A DNA stretch of 64,000 nt, from contig NZ_CP093342.1 in assembly GCF_022637555.1 (NCBI RefSeq), forward strand, positions 3,534,001-3,598,000, given 5' to 3'. Shown piece after piece: positions 39,586-48,559 of this stretch (positions are counted from its first letter, which is position 1; each line of letters starts with the position of its first letter). The notes beneath the pieces were generated by a model that saw nothing but the letters and a program-made list of their open reading frames with translations, had not been told where the DNA came from and did not search any database. Both the position numbers and the translations under genes were made by a program. Source of the stretch: Microbacterium sp. H1-D42 (lineage in GTDB: Bacteria; Actinomycetota; Actinomycetes; Actinomycetales; Microbacteriaceae).

Positions 39586-40328
39586 TGCCTTGGGCGGATG
39601 ACCGCCTGGTCGAGTCTGCTTCGGAGCGCCGGCAGCAGCCGTCGACTCACCGGCAGCTCAGCTTGGCCGACGGTGACGCTCGGACGGTCGGCGCTGAGCC
39701 GGACCCGGCTGAGATGCGGCAGCGACACGAGATACGAGCGGTGCACCCGCACGAAACCGGCGTTCGCCCACTGCCGCTCGAGGTCGCTGATCGGCACCCG
39801 CACGAGATAACTCGCCTCTTCCGTGTGCAGACGGGCATAGTCGCCCTGCGCCTGCACGTAGCGCACGTCGTCAAGCCGGATCATCCTGGTCGTGTCACCG
39901 AGAGTGACCGCGACCATCTCGGGCACGGAGAATTCGTCGGGACCCGCCTGCCGCGCCGCACCCGTTTTCAGTGCCTCGACGATGCGCCCGATCGAACGCT
40001 GCAGACGCTCTGCGCGAACGGGCTTCAGAAGATAGTCGACCGCGGCGAGGTCGAAGGCCTCGAGCGCGCCCTCTTCGTCGGCGGTCACGAAGACGAGCAC
40101 CGGACTCCGCTCGAACCGGGCGAGCGCCCGCGCGAGATCGAAGCCGGTGAGTCCCGGCATGTGGATGTCGAGGAACGCCGCGTCGACGGGTTCCCTGGCG
40201 AGCAGACGGATCGCATCGGCGCCTGACGACGCCTGATGGATCATGCCGATCCGCGGATCCTGTGCGAGCAGGAACGCGAGCTCGTTCACCGCGGGCTGCT
40301 CGTCATCGGCGATGAGCACGGAGATCAT
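39582..40328 (-). CDS. LytTR family response regulator
   Basis: The product has 248 residues. The receiver domain has ISVLIADDEQPAVNELAFLL (acidic pocket), DAAFLDIHMPGLTGFDLARA with the phosphorylated Asp near residue 54, VFVTADEE and LLKPVRAERL with the conserved Lys. The C-terminal LytTR DNA-binding domain covers about residues 140-245 (DDVRYVQAQGDYARLHTEEA, SYLVRVPISDLERQWANAGF, RVHRSYLVSLPHLSRVRL). It overlaps the histidine kinase gene by ATGA and probably controls the symporter genes on either side. Confidence 0.93.
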   Translation of the reverse strand: MISVLIADDEQPAVNELAFLLAQDPRIGMIHQASSGADAIRLLAREPVDAAFLDIHMPGLTGFDLARALARFERSPVLVFVTADEEGALEAFDLAAVDYLLKPVRAERLQRSIGRIVEALKTGAARQAGPDEFSVPEMVAVTLGDTTRMIRLDDVRYVQAQGDYARLHTEEASYLVRVPISDLERQWANAGFVRVHRSYLVSLPHLSRVRLSADRPSVTVGQAELPVSRRLLPALRSRLDQAVIRPRQ

Positions 40329-41536
40329 GGTTCACCTCTCCCCTCAGCGAACGCGGGGATCGTGGGGCGTCGCGGTCCAGATTTCGGCACACGCATGCGC
40401 ACGAGCGTACCGGCGCCGACATTCGTCTCGACGACGAGTCCGAATTCGTCTCCGTAGACCTGGCGCAGCCGCACATCGACATTGCGCACCCCGACATGCT
40501 CGCCGTCGACCGGACCACCGGCGAGCACCGTCGCGAGCACATCAGGGTCGATGCCGACGCCGTCGTCTTCAATGCTGATCTCGGCGTACGCGCCGGAGTC
40601 GGCTGCGGTGATGGTGATGCGGCCGCCGCCCTCTTTCGATTCGAGGCCGTGACGCACCGCGTTCTCGACGAGCGGCTGGATCGACAGGAACGGCACGACC
40701 GTCGGGAGCACCTCAGGGGCGATCTGCAACGTCACCCTCAGCCGATCACCGAAGCGAGCGCGTTCGAGCCGAAGATAGCTGTCGATCGACCGCAGTTCTT
40801 CGGCGACGGTGGTGAAGTCACCGTGCCGACGAAACGAGTACCGTGTGAAGTCGGCGAATTCCAGCACCAGCTCGCGCGCCTGCCCGGGGTCGGTGTTGAT
40901 GAACGAAGCGATCGCGTTCAGTGAGTTGTAGATGAAATGCGGGCTGATCTGCGCCCGCAGCGCGCGCACCTCGGCTTCGGCGAGTGCCGCACGCGAGGCG
41001 TCGAGCTCTCCGAGCTCGACCTGGGCCGCAACCCATTCCGCCACTTCACCGGTTGCCCGCACGAGACCAGCGCGCACCGGGGCGGCGAAGGCGACGATCG
41101 CTCCGAGCGGACCGGTGCTTCCGAGGACGGGTGCCGCGACGGCATCCGTCTCCCGCCCGCCGACCGAAATGCGTCGCTGCACCTGCTGCCGGTGGCCCGC
41201 GACCACCGCGACCGCAAGCCGTTCGGCGACGGGACGGATCGTCTCGTCGCCATCGATCGCGATCGCGCCCGAACGATCGGCGATGGCAAGGCTCTCGCAC
41301 CCGAGCAGCGCGCGCAGATGCTTGACGGCGCGGGCCGCATCGGCTTCGTCGATGCCGCCGCGCAGATTCTGCGCCGCCCGCGATGCCAGGTGCAGCGTCT
41401 GGTACGTCGCCTGCTCGGCATCCGTACCGAGGTCCTTCGACGTGCCGACGATGCGGCGCAGCAGCAGCACCAGCCCGAGTGCGAGCGCCCCGCCGAGCGC
41501 GCCGATCGCTGCGGCGACCAGCATCGACTCTGACAT
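40325..41536 (-). CDS. LytS/YehU-type sensor histidine kinase
   Basis: The product has 403 residues. One membrane helix (MLVAAAIGALGGALALGLVL) is followed by a GAF-like domain at about residues 45-190 (YQTLHLASRAAQNLRGGIDE, CESLAIADRSGAIAIDGDET) and a His_kinase domain with ISPHFIYNSLNAIASFI (phosphorylated His), SFRRHGDFTTVAEELRSIDS and the ATPase motif FLSIQPLVENAVRHGL plus IEDDGVGIDPD. With a single helix and a cytoplasmic GAF domain, it is likely to sense an internal metabolite. The ATG at 41536 has TACGCT six bases upstream, so the operon transcript is probably leaderless. It is divergent from the DUF485/ActP pair. Confidence 0.9.
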   Translation of the reverse strand: MSESMLVAAAIGALGGALALGLVLLLRRIVGTSKDLGTDAEQATYQTLHLASRAAQNLRGGIDEADAARAVKHLRALLGCESLAIADRSGAIAIDGDETIRPVAERLAVAVVAGHRQQVQRRISVGGRETDAVAAPVLGSTGPLGAIVAFAAPVRAGLVRATGEVAEWVAAQVELGELDASRAALAEAEVRALRAQISPHFIYNSLNAIASFINTDPGQARELVLEFADFTRYSFRRHGDFTTVAEELRSIDSYLRLERARFGDRLRVTLQIAPEVLPTVVPFLSIQPLVENAVRHGLESKEGGGRITITAADSGAYAEISIEDDGVGIDPDVLATVLAGGPVDGEHVGVRNVDVRLRQVYGDEFGLVVETNVGAGTLVRMRVPKSGPRRPTIPAFAEGRGEP

Positions 41537-41542
41537 GCGGAA

Positions 41543-41548
41543 AGCGTA
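41543..41548 (-). promoter_or_regulatory. -10 box of the two-component/symporter operon
   Basis: On the minus strand TACGCT is followed by TTCCGC and the ATG at 41536-41534. Confidence 0.5.
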
Positions 41549-41722
41549 ACCGCTCAGCACCCGCCGATTCACTCGTCGGCGCATGCCCACCGTTCGCCGC
41601 ACGATGACCGCCGCTCGTCGACGACGAACGGCGTGCACCCCATGCCGAAGGCGTGGAGCGCAAGAGTTGCTCCACTGCCTCGAGCAGCGGCACACCCCGC
41701 CACAACCCCTGAAGGAGACGCC

Positions 41723-42097
41723 ATGGGCAACGAAGCCCTGAGCGCGGAGCAGCAGACGGCGCAGACCGTCGACTACCCCGCGGTGCAGAAATCGAAAGAG
41801 TTCCGACGGCTGCGGTCGAAGCACCGGAAGTTCGTCTTCCCTGTGCTCATCGCCTGCCTCGTCTGGTATTTCGCGTACGTGCTGCTGGCCAGCTACGCGC
41901 GCGACTTCATGTCGACCCCGGTGTTCGGGCACGTCAATGTCGCGATCCTGATGGGTCTCGCGCAGGTCGTGACCACATTCGCCGTGACGACCTGGTACGT
42001 GCGCTACGCCAACCGGGAGCTCGACCCCGTGGCTGAGAGCATCCGCGATGAGATCGAATCCGGCGCGAAGTTCGTCGCCAAGGGGGTGACCCGATGA
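41723..42097 (+). CDS. DUF485 family membrane protein
   Basis: The product has 124 residues. DUF485 core: VQKSKEFRRLRSKHRKFVFP, then helices VLIACLVWYFAYVLLASYAR and VAILMGLAQVVTTFAVTTWY, ending with YVRYANRELDPVAESIRDEI. These proteins accompany acetate symporters of the ActP type. GAAGGAGA precedes the ATG. The stop overlaps the start of the symporter gene by four bases. Confidence 0.93.
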   Translation: MGNEALSAEQQTAQTVDYPAVQKSKEFRRLRSKHRKFVFPVLIACLVWYFAYVLLASYARDFMSTPVFGHVNVAILMGLAQVVTTFAVTTWYVRYANRELDPVAESIRDEIESGAKFVAKGVTR

Positions 42098-43710
42098 TGC
42101 TGCATCTCGCTGCCACCGGCGCCTCCACCGGTGAGCCGTGGCTGAACATCTCGATCTTCGGCGCCTTCGTCGCGATCACGATGATCATCGTGTTCCGCGC
42201 GAGCCGCAACAACAAGACCGCCGCCGACTACTACGCGGCCGGTCGATCCTTCACCGGCGGCCAGAACGGCTCGGCGATCGCCGGTGACTACCTGTCGGCA
42301 GCGTCCTTCCTGGGAATCGTCGGCGCTATCGCCATCAACGGCTATGACGGGTTCCTCTACTCGATCGGATTCCTGGTCGCCTGGCTCGTCGCGCTGCTGC
42401 TCGTCGCCGAGCTGCTGCGCAACACGGGCAAGTTCACGATGGCCGATGTGCTGAGCTTCCGCCTGAAGCAGCGACCGGTGCGCATCGCCGCCGCCACCAC
42501 GACGCTCGTGGTCTGCTTCTTCTACCTGCTCGCGCAGATGGCCGGTGCCGGCGGGCTCGTCTCGCTGCTCCTCGGCGTCAACGACCAGATCGGCCAGGCC
42601 CTCGTCATCACCGTCGTCGGCGCGCTCATGATTCTCTACGTGCTCATCGGCGGGATGAAGGGCACCACGTGGGTGCAGATCATCAAGGCCATCCTGCTCA
42701 TCGCAGGTGCCGCGGTGATGACCGTCTGGGTTCTCGCGCTCAACGGGTTCAACCTGTCGACGCTGCTCGAGAACGCGGTGCAGGTCGCAGGCAACCCCGA
42801 GATCCTGAACCCGGGCCTGAAGTACGGCGCCTCCGGTACCACGCAGCTCGACTTCATCTCCCTCGCCCTCGCACTCGTGCTCGGCACGGCGGCGCTGCCG
42901 CACGTGCTCATGCGCTTCTACACGGTGCCAACGGCCAAGGAGGCCCGCAAGTCGGTCGTGTGGGCGATCTGGCTGATCGGCATCTTCTACCTGTTCACGC
43001 TGGTGCTGGGCTACGGTGCGGCAGCCCTCGTCGGTGCTGATGTGATCGCCGCAGCTCCCGGCGGCCCGAACTCGGCAGCCCCTCTTCTCGCGTTCGAGCT
43101 CGGCGGTCCGCTGCTTCTCGGCCTCATCTCGGCGATCGCCTTCGCCACGATCCTCGCGGTGGTCGCCGGCCTCACAATCACGGCGGCGGCCTCGTTCGCG
43201 CACGACATCTACGCGAGCGTCGTGAAGAAGGGCAACCCGGCACCCGGTTCAGAGATGAAGGTCGCTCGTCGCACGGTAGTCATCATCGGCGTCGTGGCCA
43301 TCATCGGCGGCATCGGCGCGAACGGGCAGAACATCGCGTTCCTCGTCGCTCTGGCTTTCGCGGTCGCCGCATCGGCGAACCTGCCGACGATCGTCTACTC
43401 GCTGTTCTGGAAGCGCTTCACGACCAAGGGCGCCCTCTGGAGCATGTACGGCGGGCTCGCCTCGGCGATCATCCTGATCATCTTCTCGCCGGTCGTCTCA
43501 GGCTCCGTGACGTCGATGCTGAAGACGGAGGACATCAACTTCGCGATCTTCCCGCTGTCGAACCCCGGAATCGTCTCGATCCCGCTGGCCTTCTTCCTCG
43601 GCTGGCTCGGCACGGTGCTCGACAAGGGCACGGAAGACCCCGCCAAGCAGTCGGAGATGGAGGTGCGCTCGCTCACCGGCGTCGGCGCCGAGAAGGCCAC
43701 TTCGCACTGA
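42094..43710 (+). CDS. Cation acetate symporter (ActP-like, SSS family)
   Basis: The product has 538 residues. It is an importer of acetate or similar monocarboxylates. Conserved segments: SRNNKTAADYYAAGRSFTGG, NGSAIAGDYLSAASFLGIVG, GYDGFLYSIGFLVAWLVALL, LGTAALPHVLMRFYTVPTAK and FATILAVVAGLTITAAASFA. It is closer to classical ActP than the symporter at 37682. The DUF485 gene is upstream with an overlapping start, and the LytS/LytTR operon is divergent, so both symporters may be under the same two-component control. Confidence 0.93.
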   Translation: MMLHLAATGASTGEPWLNISIFGAFVAITMIIVFRASRNNKTAADYYAAGRSFTGGQNGSAIAGDYLSAASFLGIVGAIAINGYDGFLYSIGFLVAWLVALLLVAELLRNTGKFTMADVLSFRLKQRPVRIAAATTTLVVCFFYLLAQMAGAGGLVSLLLGVNDQIGQALVITVVGALMILYVLIGGMKGTTWVQIIKAILLIAGAAVMTVWVLALNGFNLSTLLENAVQVAGNPEILNPGLKYGASGTTQLDFISLALALVLGTAALPHVLMRFYTVPTAKEARKSVVWAIWLIGIFYLFTLVLGYGAAALVGADVIAAAPGGPNSAAPLLAFELGGPLLLGLISAIAFATILAVVAGLTITAAASFAHDIYASVVKKGNPAPGSEMKVARRTVVIIGVVAIIGGIGANGQNIAFLVALAFAVAASANLPTIVYSLFWKRFTTKGALWSMYGGLASAIILIIFSPVVSGSVTSMLKTEDINFAIFPLSNPGIVSIPLAFFLGWLGTVLDKGTEDPAKQSEMEVRSLTGVGAEKATSH

Positions 43711-43730
43711 GCTCACGCTGAGAGCGGGCG

Positions 43731-43768
43731 GGAGTGGGGCGGATGCTGCGCAGCATCCGCCCCACTCC
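43731..43768. terminator. Perfect 38-bp palindrome, bidirectional terminator
   Basis: The 19 bp from 43731 (GGAGTGGGGCGGATGCTGC) are followed by their exact reverse complement. It lies between the convergent actP-like and MscS genes. Confidence 0.8.
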
Positions 43769-43802
43769 TGCGTTCGGGCGCTTCTGCATGACGAGATTGG
43801 CG

Positions 43803-45227
43803 TCAGCGATCGGTGAGCATGCTGCGCGAGAGGCCCAGTTCGCGGAGTGCCCGCTCGGCCTGACCGCGCCGCAGATCCAGTGATTCGCCGATCTCCGTCG
43901 CCAGCCGCGGGCGCGCCCGCACCAGGGCATCCACGGTGTCGAGGGGGATCGTCAGCACGGTGAGCCTGCCGGCGGCGACGGTCACCGCCTGGCTGCGCTC
44001 GCGGGTCAGCGCGGTGTGCCCGATCAGCTCGCCGTCCTCGCCACTCGCGAACTCGATGCGCGAGCCCTGCACCTCGATTGCGAGCGTCACGCGTCCGTCG
44101 ACGATGAATTGCACTTCGTCTGGGACGATGCCAGCGGCGAGCACGACCTCGCCGGCACCGTACCGCTGCAGGCGGGATGTCTGCTGCAGAAGCTCGCGGT
44201 CGCCCTCGCCCAGGTGCAGGCGCGGCGCGAGCTCGGCGATCGCCGCGTCGAGCATCGCGGGTTCGGCGAGCGGATCCGTGGCGTCGCCGTCGAGCGCCAG
44301 GCCCCGGCGACGTGCGGCGTACCAGAGCCACGACAGATACAGCGTGAGAGCCGATCGGGCATCCGCGGGCGAGGGGACCGGGATCGACACCGAGTACGCG
44401 CCCTTGCCCGCGTAGTCGACCGAGACGCGCTCGTCCCGTGATCGCACCGGCAACCCTTCAGCGACATCGATCAGCAGGGCGATCACCTCGTGCGGCGGGT
44501 CATCGGTGCCGAAACTCACCGCGGCCGTCGCAGCATACGGCCCCTCGGGCTCGCTCATGTTCGTGAAAGACGCTCCCGACAGCGTGGAGTTCGGCACGAT
44601 CTGGATGCCCTCGCCGGTATCGATGTGCACTGCCCGCCAATTCACCTCGGTGACCCGACCCTTCACTCCTCCGGTGTCGAGGTGATCACCGATCTTGAAC
44701 GGCTGCTCGAACAGCAGCAGCAGCCCCGAGATCACCCCGCCCACCGCATTCTGCAGGGCGAGGCCGATCACGATCGAGGTCACCCCCAGGGCGGCGAACA
44801 GACCGCCGACATCCGCCTCCCAGACCCACGAGAACAGGATCGCCAGCCCCACGACGACCAGGACGAGGCGCGCGATCTCGACGAAGATCGTCGGGATGCG
44901 CTTGCGCCACGACCCCTCTGAGGCGTTCGCGAACAGCACGACGTTGAAGGCCGAGAGCACCAGCAGGATCAGCAGGAAGCCGAAGATCGTGGCGACCACA
45001 CGCACCCAGACCTGGTCGGCAGGTGAGCGGATCGCGAACGTGAGCAGCGCGAACAGCGCCCCCGCGGGGATCACCCAGTTGCGCAGGATCGCGACGGGAC
45101 CGGCGAGCGGGCTGTTGCGCCGGCGAAGAGCGCCGAGCAGTTCGGTGATTCCGACCAGAAGGACGGGAAAGCCGACGGCGATCCCGACGACCCACCATGC
45201 CCAGCCGTCCGCGAAGGCGTCAGCCAT
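43803..45227 (-). CDS. MscS-type mechanosensitive channel with C-terminal cyclic-nucleotide-binding domain
   Basis: The product has 474 residues. Five helices lie in the first ~165 residues. The pore-forming segment and upper beta domain are ALGVTSIVIGLALQNAVGGV, LLLLFEQPFKIGDHLDTGGV, VTEVNWRAVHIDTGEGIQIV and PNSTLSGASFTNMS, the MscS signature. Residues ~345-470 are a CRP/cNMP-binding domain: LLQQTSRLQRYGAGEVVLAA, VQFIVDGRVTLAIEV, GEDGELIGHTALTRERSQAV (phosphate-binding cassette with Glu and Arg). This is the bCNG architecture, a channel opened by cyclic nucleotide and weakly or not by tension. Its ATG is one base after the cyclase stop, so the cyclase gene is cotranscribed and likely supplies the ligand. 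Confidence 0.93.
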   Translation of the reverse strand: MADAFADGWAWWVVGIAVGFPVLLVGITELLGALRRRNSPLAGPVAILRNWVIPAGALFALLTFAIRSPADQVWVRVVATIFGFLLILLVLSAFNVVLFANASEGSWRKRIPTIFVEIARLVLVVVGLAILFSWVWEADVGGLFAALGVTSIVIGLALQNAVGGVISGLLLLFEQPFKIGDHLDTGGVKGRVTEVNWRAVHIDTGEGIQIVPNSTLSGASFTNMSEPEGPYAATAAVSFGTDDPPHEVIALLIDVAEGLPVRSRDERVSVDYAGKGAYSVSIPVPSPADARSALTLYLSWLWYAARRRGLALDGDATDPLAEPAMLDAAIAELAPRLHLGEGDRELLQQTSRLQRYGAGEVVLAAGIVPDEVQFIVDGRVTLAIEVQGSRIEFASGEDGELIGHTALTRERSQAVTVAAGRLTVLTIPLDTVDALVRARPRLATEIGESLDLRRGQAERALRELGLSRSMLTDR

Positions 45228-45228
45228 G

Positions 45229-47382
45229 TCAGACCACCTTCCACACGGTCTCGGTGTGACCCTTGACTTCGACCACGCCTGCCTCGACGTACGTGAACAG
45301 CTCCTGCGTGCGGTCGCGCACGTCCTGGCTGACGTAGATCCCCGGCTCGCCGGTGATCGAACGCACCCGGTAGGCGAGGTTCACGGCATCGCCCCACAGG
45401 TCATATGCCAGCGACGTCCTCGCCACCAGACCGCTCGTGACGGTTCCGGCATCGACGCCGACTCGCAGTGCGATGTCGGCTCCGTTCTGCGCGTTGAACC
45501 GCTCGACCACGCCGAGCAGGCTCCGCGCGAACTCGACCGATCTGCGCACGTTGTCGACGCGCGGCACGATCAGGCCGGAGGATGCCAGATACCCCTCATG
45601 CAGGGTGCGCACCTTCTCGACGCCGGCCGTCGCGGCGGCCTCGTCGAAGCCGCGCATCAGCACGTTGAGCTGTGCGACCTCGTCGTCGGTCGAGAGCTCC
45701 CTCGCGTAGTCGTCGAAGCCGACCAGTTCGGCGAACACGACGGACACGTTGTCATGCGCTTCGGAGATCGCCTCGTCGCCGGCGCGGTACTTCGCCGCCA
45801 TGCTCTCTGGCATGAGCGTGTGCATGAGCTTCTGGTTCTCGGACCGCTGCTCGTCGATCAGCTGCTGCTTGATCCGAAGACTGGACGCCATGTCGTTGAA
45901 CGCGCTGCCCAGGTCGCCGAACTCGTCTCGTGATCCCTGTGGCACCTGCACGTCGAGATCACCCTCGGCGACCCGGTTCACTGCGCCGACCAGGCGGTGC
46001 ACCGGGCGGGTGAACACCTGGGCGAGCAGCAGCGACAGCAGCGCCACGGCGAGGATGATCCCCAGCAGCGAGATGAGCACGGTGCGGGTGAACTCGGCCG
46101 TCGGGGCGAAGGCCTCGTCGGCGGTGATGCGGGCGACGACGACCCAGTCCAGGTCGGGAACATCGAGGGGGCCGTAGCTGACGACCGTCTCGCCGCTGAT
46201 GTAGCCGGGGCCGACCGAGGTTCCCTCCTTGCCGCGCTGCGCCTGTTCGACGGCCTCAGTGCGCACCGGCTGCAGCAGCACGGTGCCGCCCACCTCGACC
46301 GCGCGTTTGGCGATGCTCGGCGGGGTGCCGGCGTCGATCACCGACTGCGCGTAGTCGTCTGGATGCTCGACGAGTTCTCGTGACGTGCTGCGCATCGTGT
46401 CGTCGCGACCGACCAGATACACCTCGCCGGTGGAGCCGAGGCCCTGCTCCTTCCATTTCTCGCCGCCGGTCATCACGGTGTTCACGAACGAGAGGGGCAG
46501 CTGCATCGCGAGCACGCCCGTGATCTGCGAGTCGTTGCCGATCGGGGAGAGCACCCACATCGCCGGCACGTCGAGCGAGGGGATCCAGCGCTCGAAGTCG
46601 GTCATCACGGTCGTGTTCACCGAATTGGTGGTGACGGCTGCGCGATAGGCATTCGCCAGCGCGCTCTCGTCGTAGGGACCGTCGTTGAGGTTCGTGCCGA
46701 GGTCGATGCCCTTGTACGCCGAGAACACCACGTCGCCATCGAGGTTCAACATCAGCACGTCCTCATAGCCGGCCTGGTCGATGAGACGCCCGAAGTAGTC
46801 GCCATAGCGTTCGGCGGCGGTTGAATAGGCCGTCCCGTCGCCGGCGTTGTTCATCTTCAGGATCGAGTCGTAGTCCTCGTCGAGATCCTCGTTCTGCACG
46901 GTGTAGTGCGCCTGCAGCCAGCGGCCGGCCGCGGATGCCGGGATGAATGCCGTGTCGCCGTACTCGTCATCGGAGCGCTTCTCGAGCTCGGGGATGAACA
47001 CGTCGCGGTGGTAGTTCTCGAGCACTTCGAACTGCGCAGGATCCAGCTCGCGGTCCTGCAGGTCCTCGAAGCCCTCGTTGAGCGCCACCGAAGCGTTCTG
47101 CGCACTGAGGTTGCGGGAGTTCAGGGCGGCACTGCGCTTGGCATCCTCGATCGCCGTGACCATCTCGTACGTCCGCAGCTCACGGATCGTGGTGAGCTGA
47201 TCGATGGCCGACTCATGGAGCGATTGTCTGCCGTTGATGAAGCCGACTGCGCCGACGATCACGGACGAGACGAGACTCACCCCCAGCAGCATGATCAGCA
47301 GCTTCGATTGGATGCTGAGGCCGCCGCGCCTTCTGCGACGTGCCTTCGCCCGCTCCTCCGCCGTGTGCGTGCCGTCGACCAC
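45229..47382 (-). CDS. Receptor-type class III adenylate/guanylate cyclase (Cache-HAMP-cyclase)
   Basis: The product has 717 residues from the GTG at 47382, which has AGAGGGGGGA just upstream. Order: basic cytoplasmic start, helix SKLLIMLLGVSLVSSVIVGA, extracellular dCache-like sensor (~50-400), helix VLISLLGIILAVALLSLLLA, HAMP (~450-500), coiled linker and class III cyclase (~535-715). The catalytic domain departs from consensus: the first metal-binding region reads VVFAELVGF (Glu where Asp is usual) and the second reads KVRTLHEGYLASSG (His-Glu in place of Gly-Asp). The Lys, and the later WGDAVNLAYRV with Asp, Asn and Arg, are kept. It may be active with Glu ligands or altered. The product probably acts on the adjacent channel. 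Confidence 0.9.
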   Translation of the reverse strand: MVDGTHTAEERAKARRRRRGGLSIQSKLLIMLLGVSLVSSVIVGAVGFINGRQSLHESAIDQLTTIRELRTYEMVTAIEDAKRSAALNSRNLSAQNASVALNEGFEDLQDRELDPAQFEVLENYHRDVFIPELEKRSDDEYGDTAFIPASAAGRWLQAHYTVQNEDLDEDYDSILKMNNAGDGTAYSTAAERYGDYFGRLIDQAGYEDVLMLNLDGDVVFSAYKGIDLGTNLNDGPYDESALANAYRAAVTTNSVNTTVMTDFERWIPSLDVPAMWVLSPIGNDSQITGVLAMQLPLSFVNTVMTGGEKWKEQGLGSTGEVYLVGRDDTMRSTSRELVEHPDDYAQSVIDAGTPPSIAKRAVEVGGTVLLQPVRTEAVEQAQRGKEGTSVGPGYISGETVVSYGPLDVPDLDWVVVARITADEAFAPTAEFTRTVLISLLGIILAVALLSLLLAQVFTRPVHRLVGAVNRVAEGDLDVQVPQGSRDEFGDLGSAFNDMASSLRIKQQLIDEQRSENQKLMHTLMPESMAAKYRAGDEAISEAHDNVSVVFAELVGFDDYARELSTDDEVAQLNVLMRGFDEAAATAGVEKVRTLHEGYLASSGLIVPRVDNVRRSVEFARSLLGVVERFNAQNGADIALRVGVDAGTVTSGLVARTSLAYDLWGDAVNLAYRVRSITGEPGIYVSQDVRDRTQELFTYVEAGVVEVKGHTETVWKVV

Positions 47383-47471
47383 CGTGTCCCCCCTCTGGAG
47401 AGCGCGATGCTGCACCCCCGTTCATGACGCTAGCGGTATATCGGCTCCCGGCGGAAGGGAGAATCTGCCCG

Positions 47472-48470
47472 TCACCAGCGGTTGTGCACCTCTTCTGCCC
47501 AGCCGAAGATCCCGTCGAATGCGACGATCTCGCCCTCTGAGGTGGTGAATGTGCCCGCCCAGTCACCGAAGCACTGATCCGTCGAACCCGACACGACGCC
47601 GAAGTTCGTGCGCGTCACCTTGTCGTAGACGGGGGTGAAGGTGGCATCCAATCCGCCTCCGGTGACGCGCCACGGACGCCGCCACTCGGCGAGGTCGTAC
47701 TGCCAGTCCAGCTCGGCACTGATCTTGTGCAGCCGGCCGTCGACGTAGAAGGCGTTCTCGGTCGAGCCGGTGCCGTCGGTCCACCTTCCGCCGACCTGGA
47801 TGCCGATCACCCGCCCGCCAAAGCGGCCGGAACCCGCGCCCCAGTTCCAGCTGATGTCGTAGGGCCAGCGGCCACGACCGTGGTCGAGCACCGCCCACGA
47901 CTCCCCAGCGGGGAGCGTGTGGGTGACACCGTCGAGAGTGAGGATGCCGGATGCCGGCCTCGCGACGTCCTTGACCGTGTACTGGAACCGCGTGCTGCTC
48001 CACGGCACCACAACGGCGAGGCGCTCATGCCCTTCGGGCAGTGCGGCGATCACGTCGATCTCGACTCCGGGGATCCGGGCGCGAAGGCGAGTGCCCTCCG
48101 GCAGCTCATCGATGTCGATCGCGAAGTACTTCGCCCTGGCTCGACTTGGTCCAGACTCGGCTCGCGGTGGCAGCACGACTCCGCGCGACGGGATGAGCGT
48201 CGGCGTCGCATGCCAGGTCTGCTCGGTGGCGCGATCGAGCACCCACAGCTCGAGCACGGCGGCGTAGTCGATGGATGAGACGGTCATGCCGATCACGTGC
48301 GTCGGCGTCGTGATGCCCCAGTACTCCCAGCGCTTGTTGCGGCCGGCTCCACGGCCGAGCCCTGAGGTGTCGACCAGCGGCGAGCGCGCCCAGCCGACAG
48401 CATCCGGATTCAGCCGCCCATTCGGCAGCGTCAGCGAGACATCGGTGGTGAGCTCGCGCTCTTCCGGCAT
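47472..48470 (-). CDS. DUF2804 domain protein
   Basis: The product has 332 residues and is not secreted. The start has the family hallmark LPNGRLNPDAVGWARSPLVD, followed by RWEYWGITTPTHVIGMTVSS, many beta-strands, and GESWAVLDHGRGRWPYDISW, WNWGAGSGRFGGRVIGIQVG, which are the conserved core ('DhgrG.wpy...W.W..g'). The function of the family is unknown; lipocalin-like or hydroxysteroid-isomerase-like folds have been suggested for related domains. The ATG at 48470 (MPEERELTTD) was chosen with GAGAGG upstream. TAGGGT about 36 nt upstream on the coding strand is a possible -10 box. Confidence 0.85.
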   Translation of the reverse strand: MPEERELTTDVSLTLPNGRLNPDAVGWARSPLVDTSGLGRGAGRNKRWEYWGITTPTHVIGMTVSSIDYAAVLELWVLDRATEQTWHATPTLIPSRGVVLPPRAESGPSRARAKYFAIDIDELPEGTRLRARIPGVEIDVIAALPEGHERLAVVVPWSSTRFQYTVKDVARPASGILTLDGVTHTLPAGESWAVLDHGRGRWPYDISWNWGAGSGRFGGRVIGIQVGGRWTDGTGSTENAFYVDGRLHKISAELDWQYDLAEWRRPWRVTGGGLDATFTPVYDKVTRTNFGVVSGSTDQCFGDWAGTFTTSEGEIVAFDGIFGWAEEVHNRW

Positions 48471-48559
48471 GACGAACACCTCTCTGATTCGGGTGCGATC
48501 ACCCTACTGGAGCGCGAGGAGCGCTTCTGACCCCGGCCGCACGCTGGGGTGCGGGTAGT

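Noticed and set aside
43731..43768. Perfect palindrome as a replication origin or resolution site
   Set aside because: Location between two convergent gene ends and a stem-loop size typical of terminators explain it; no repeats or replication genes nearby.
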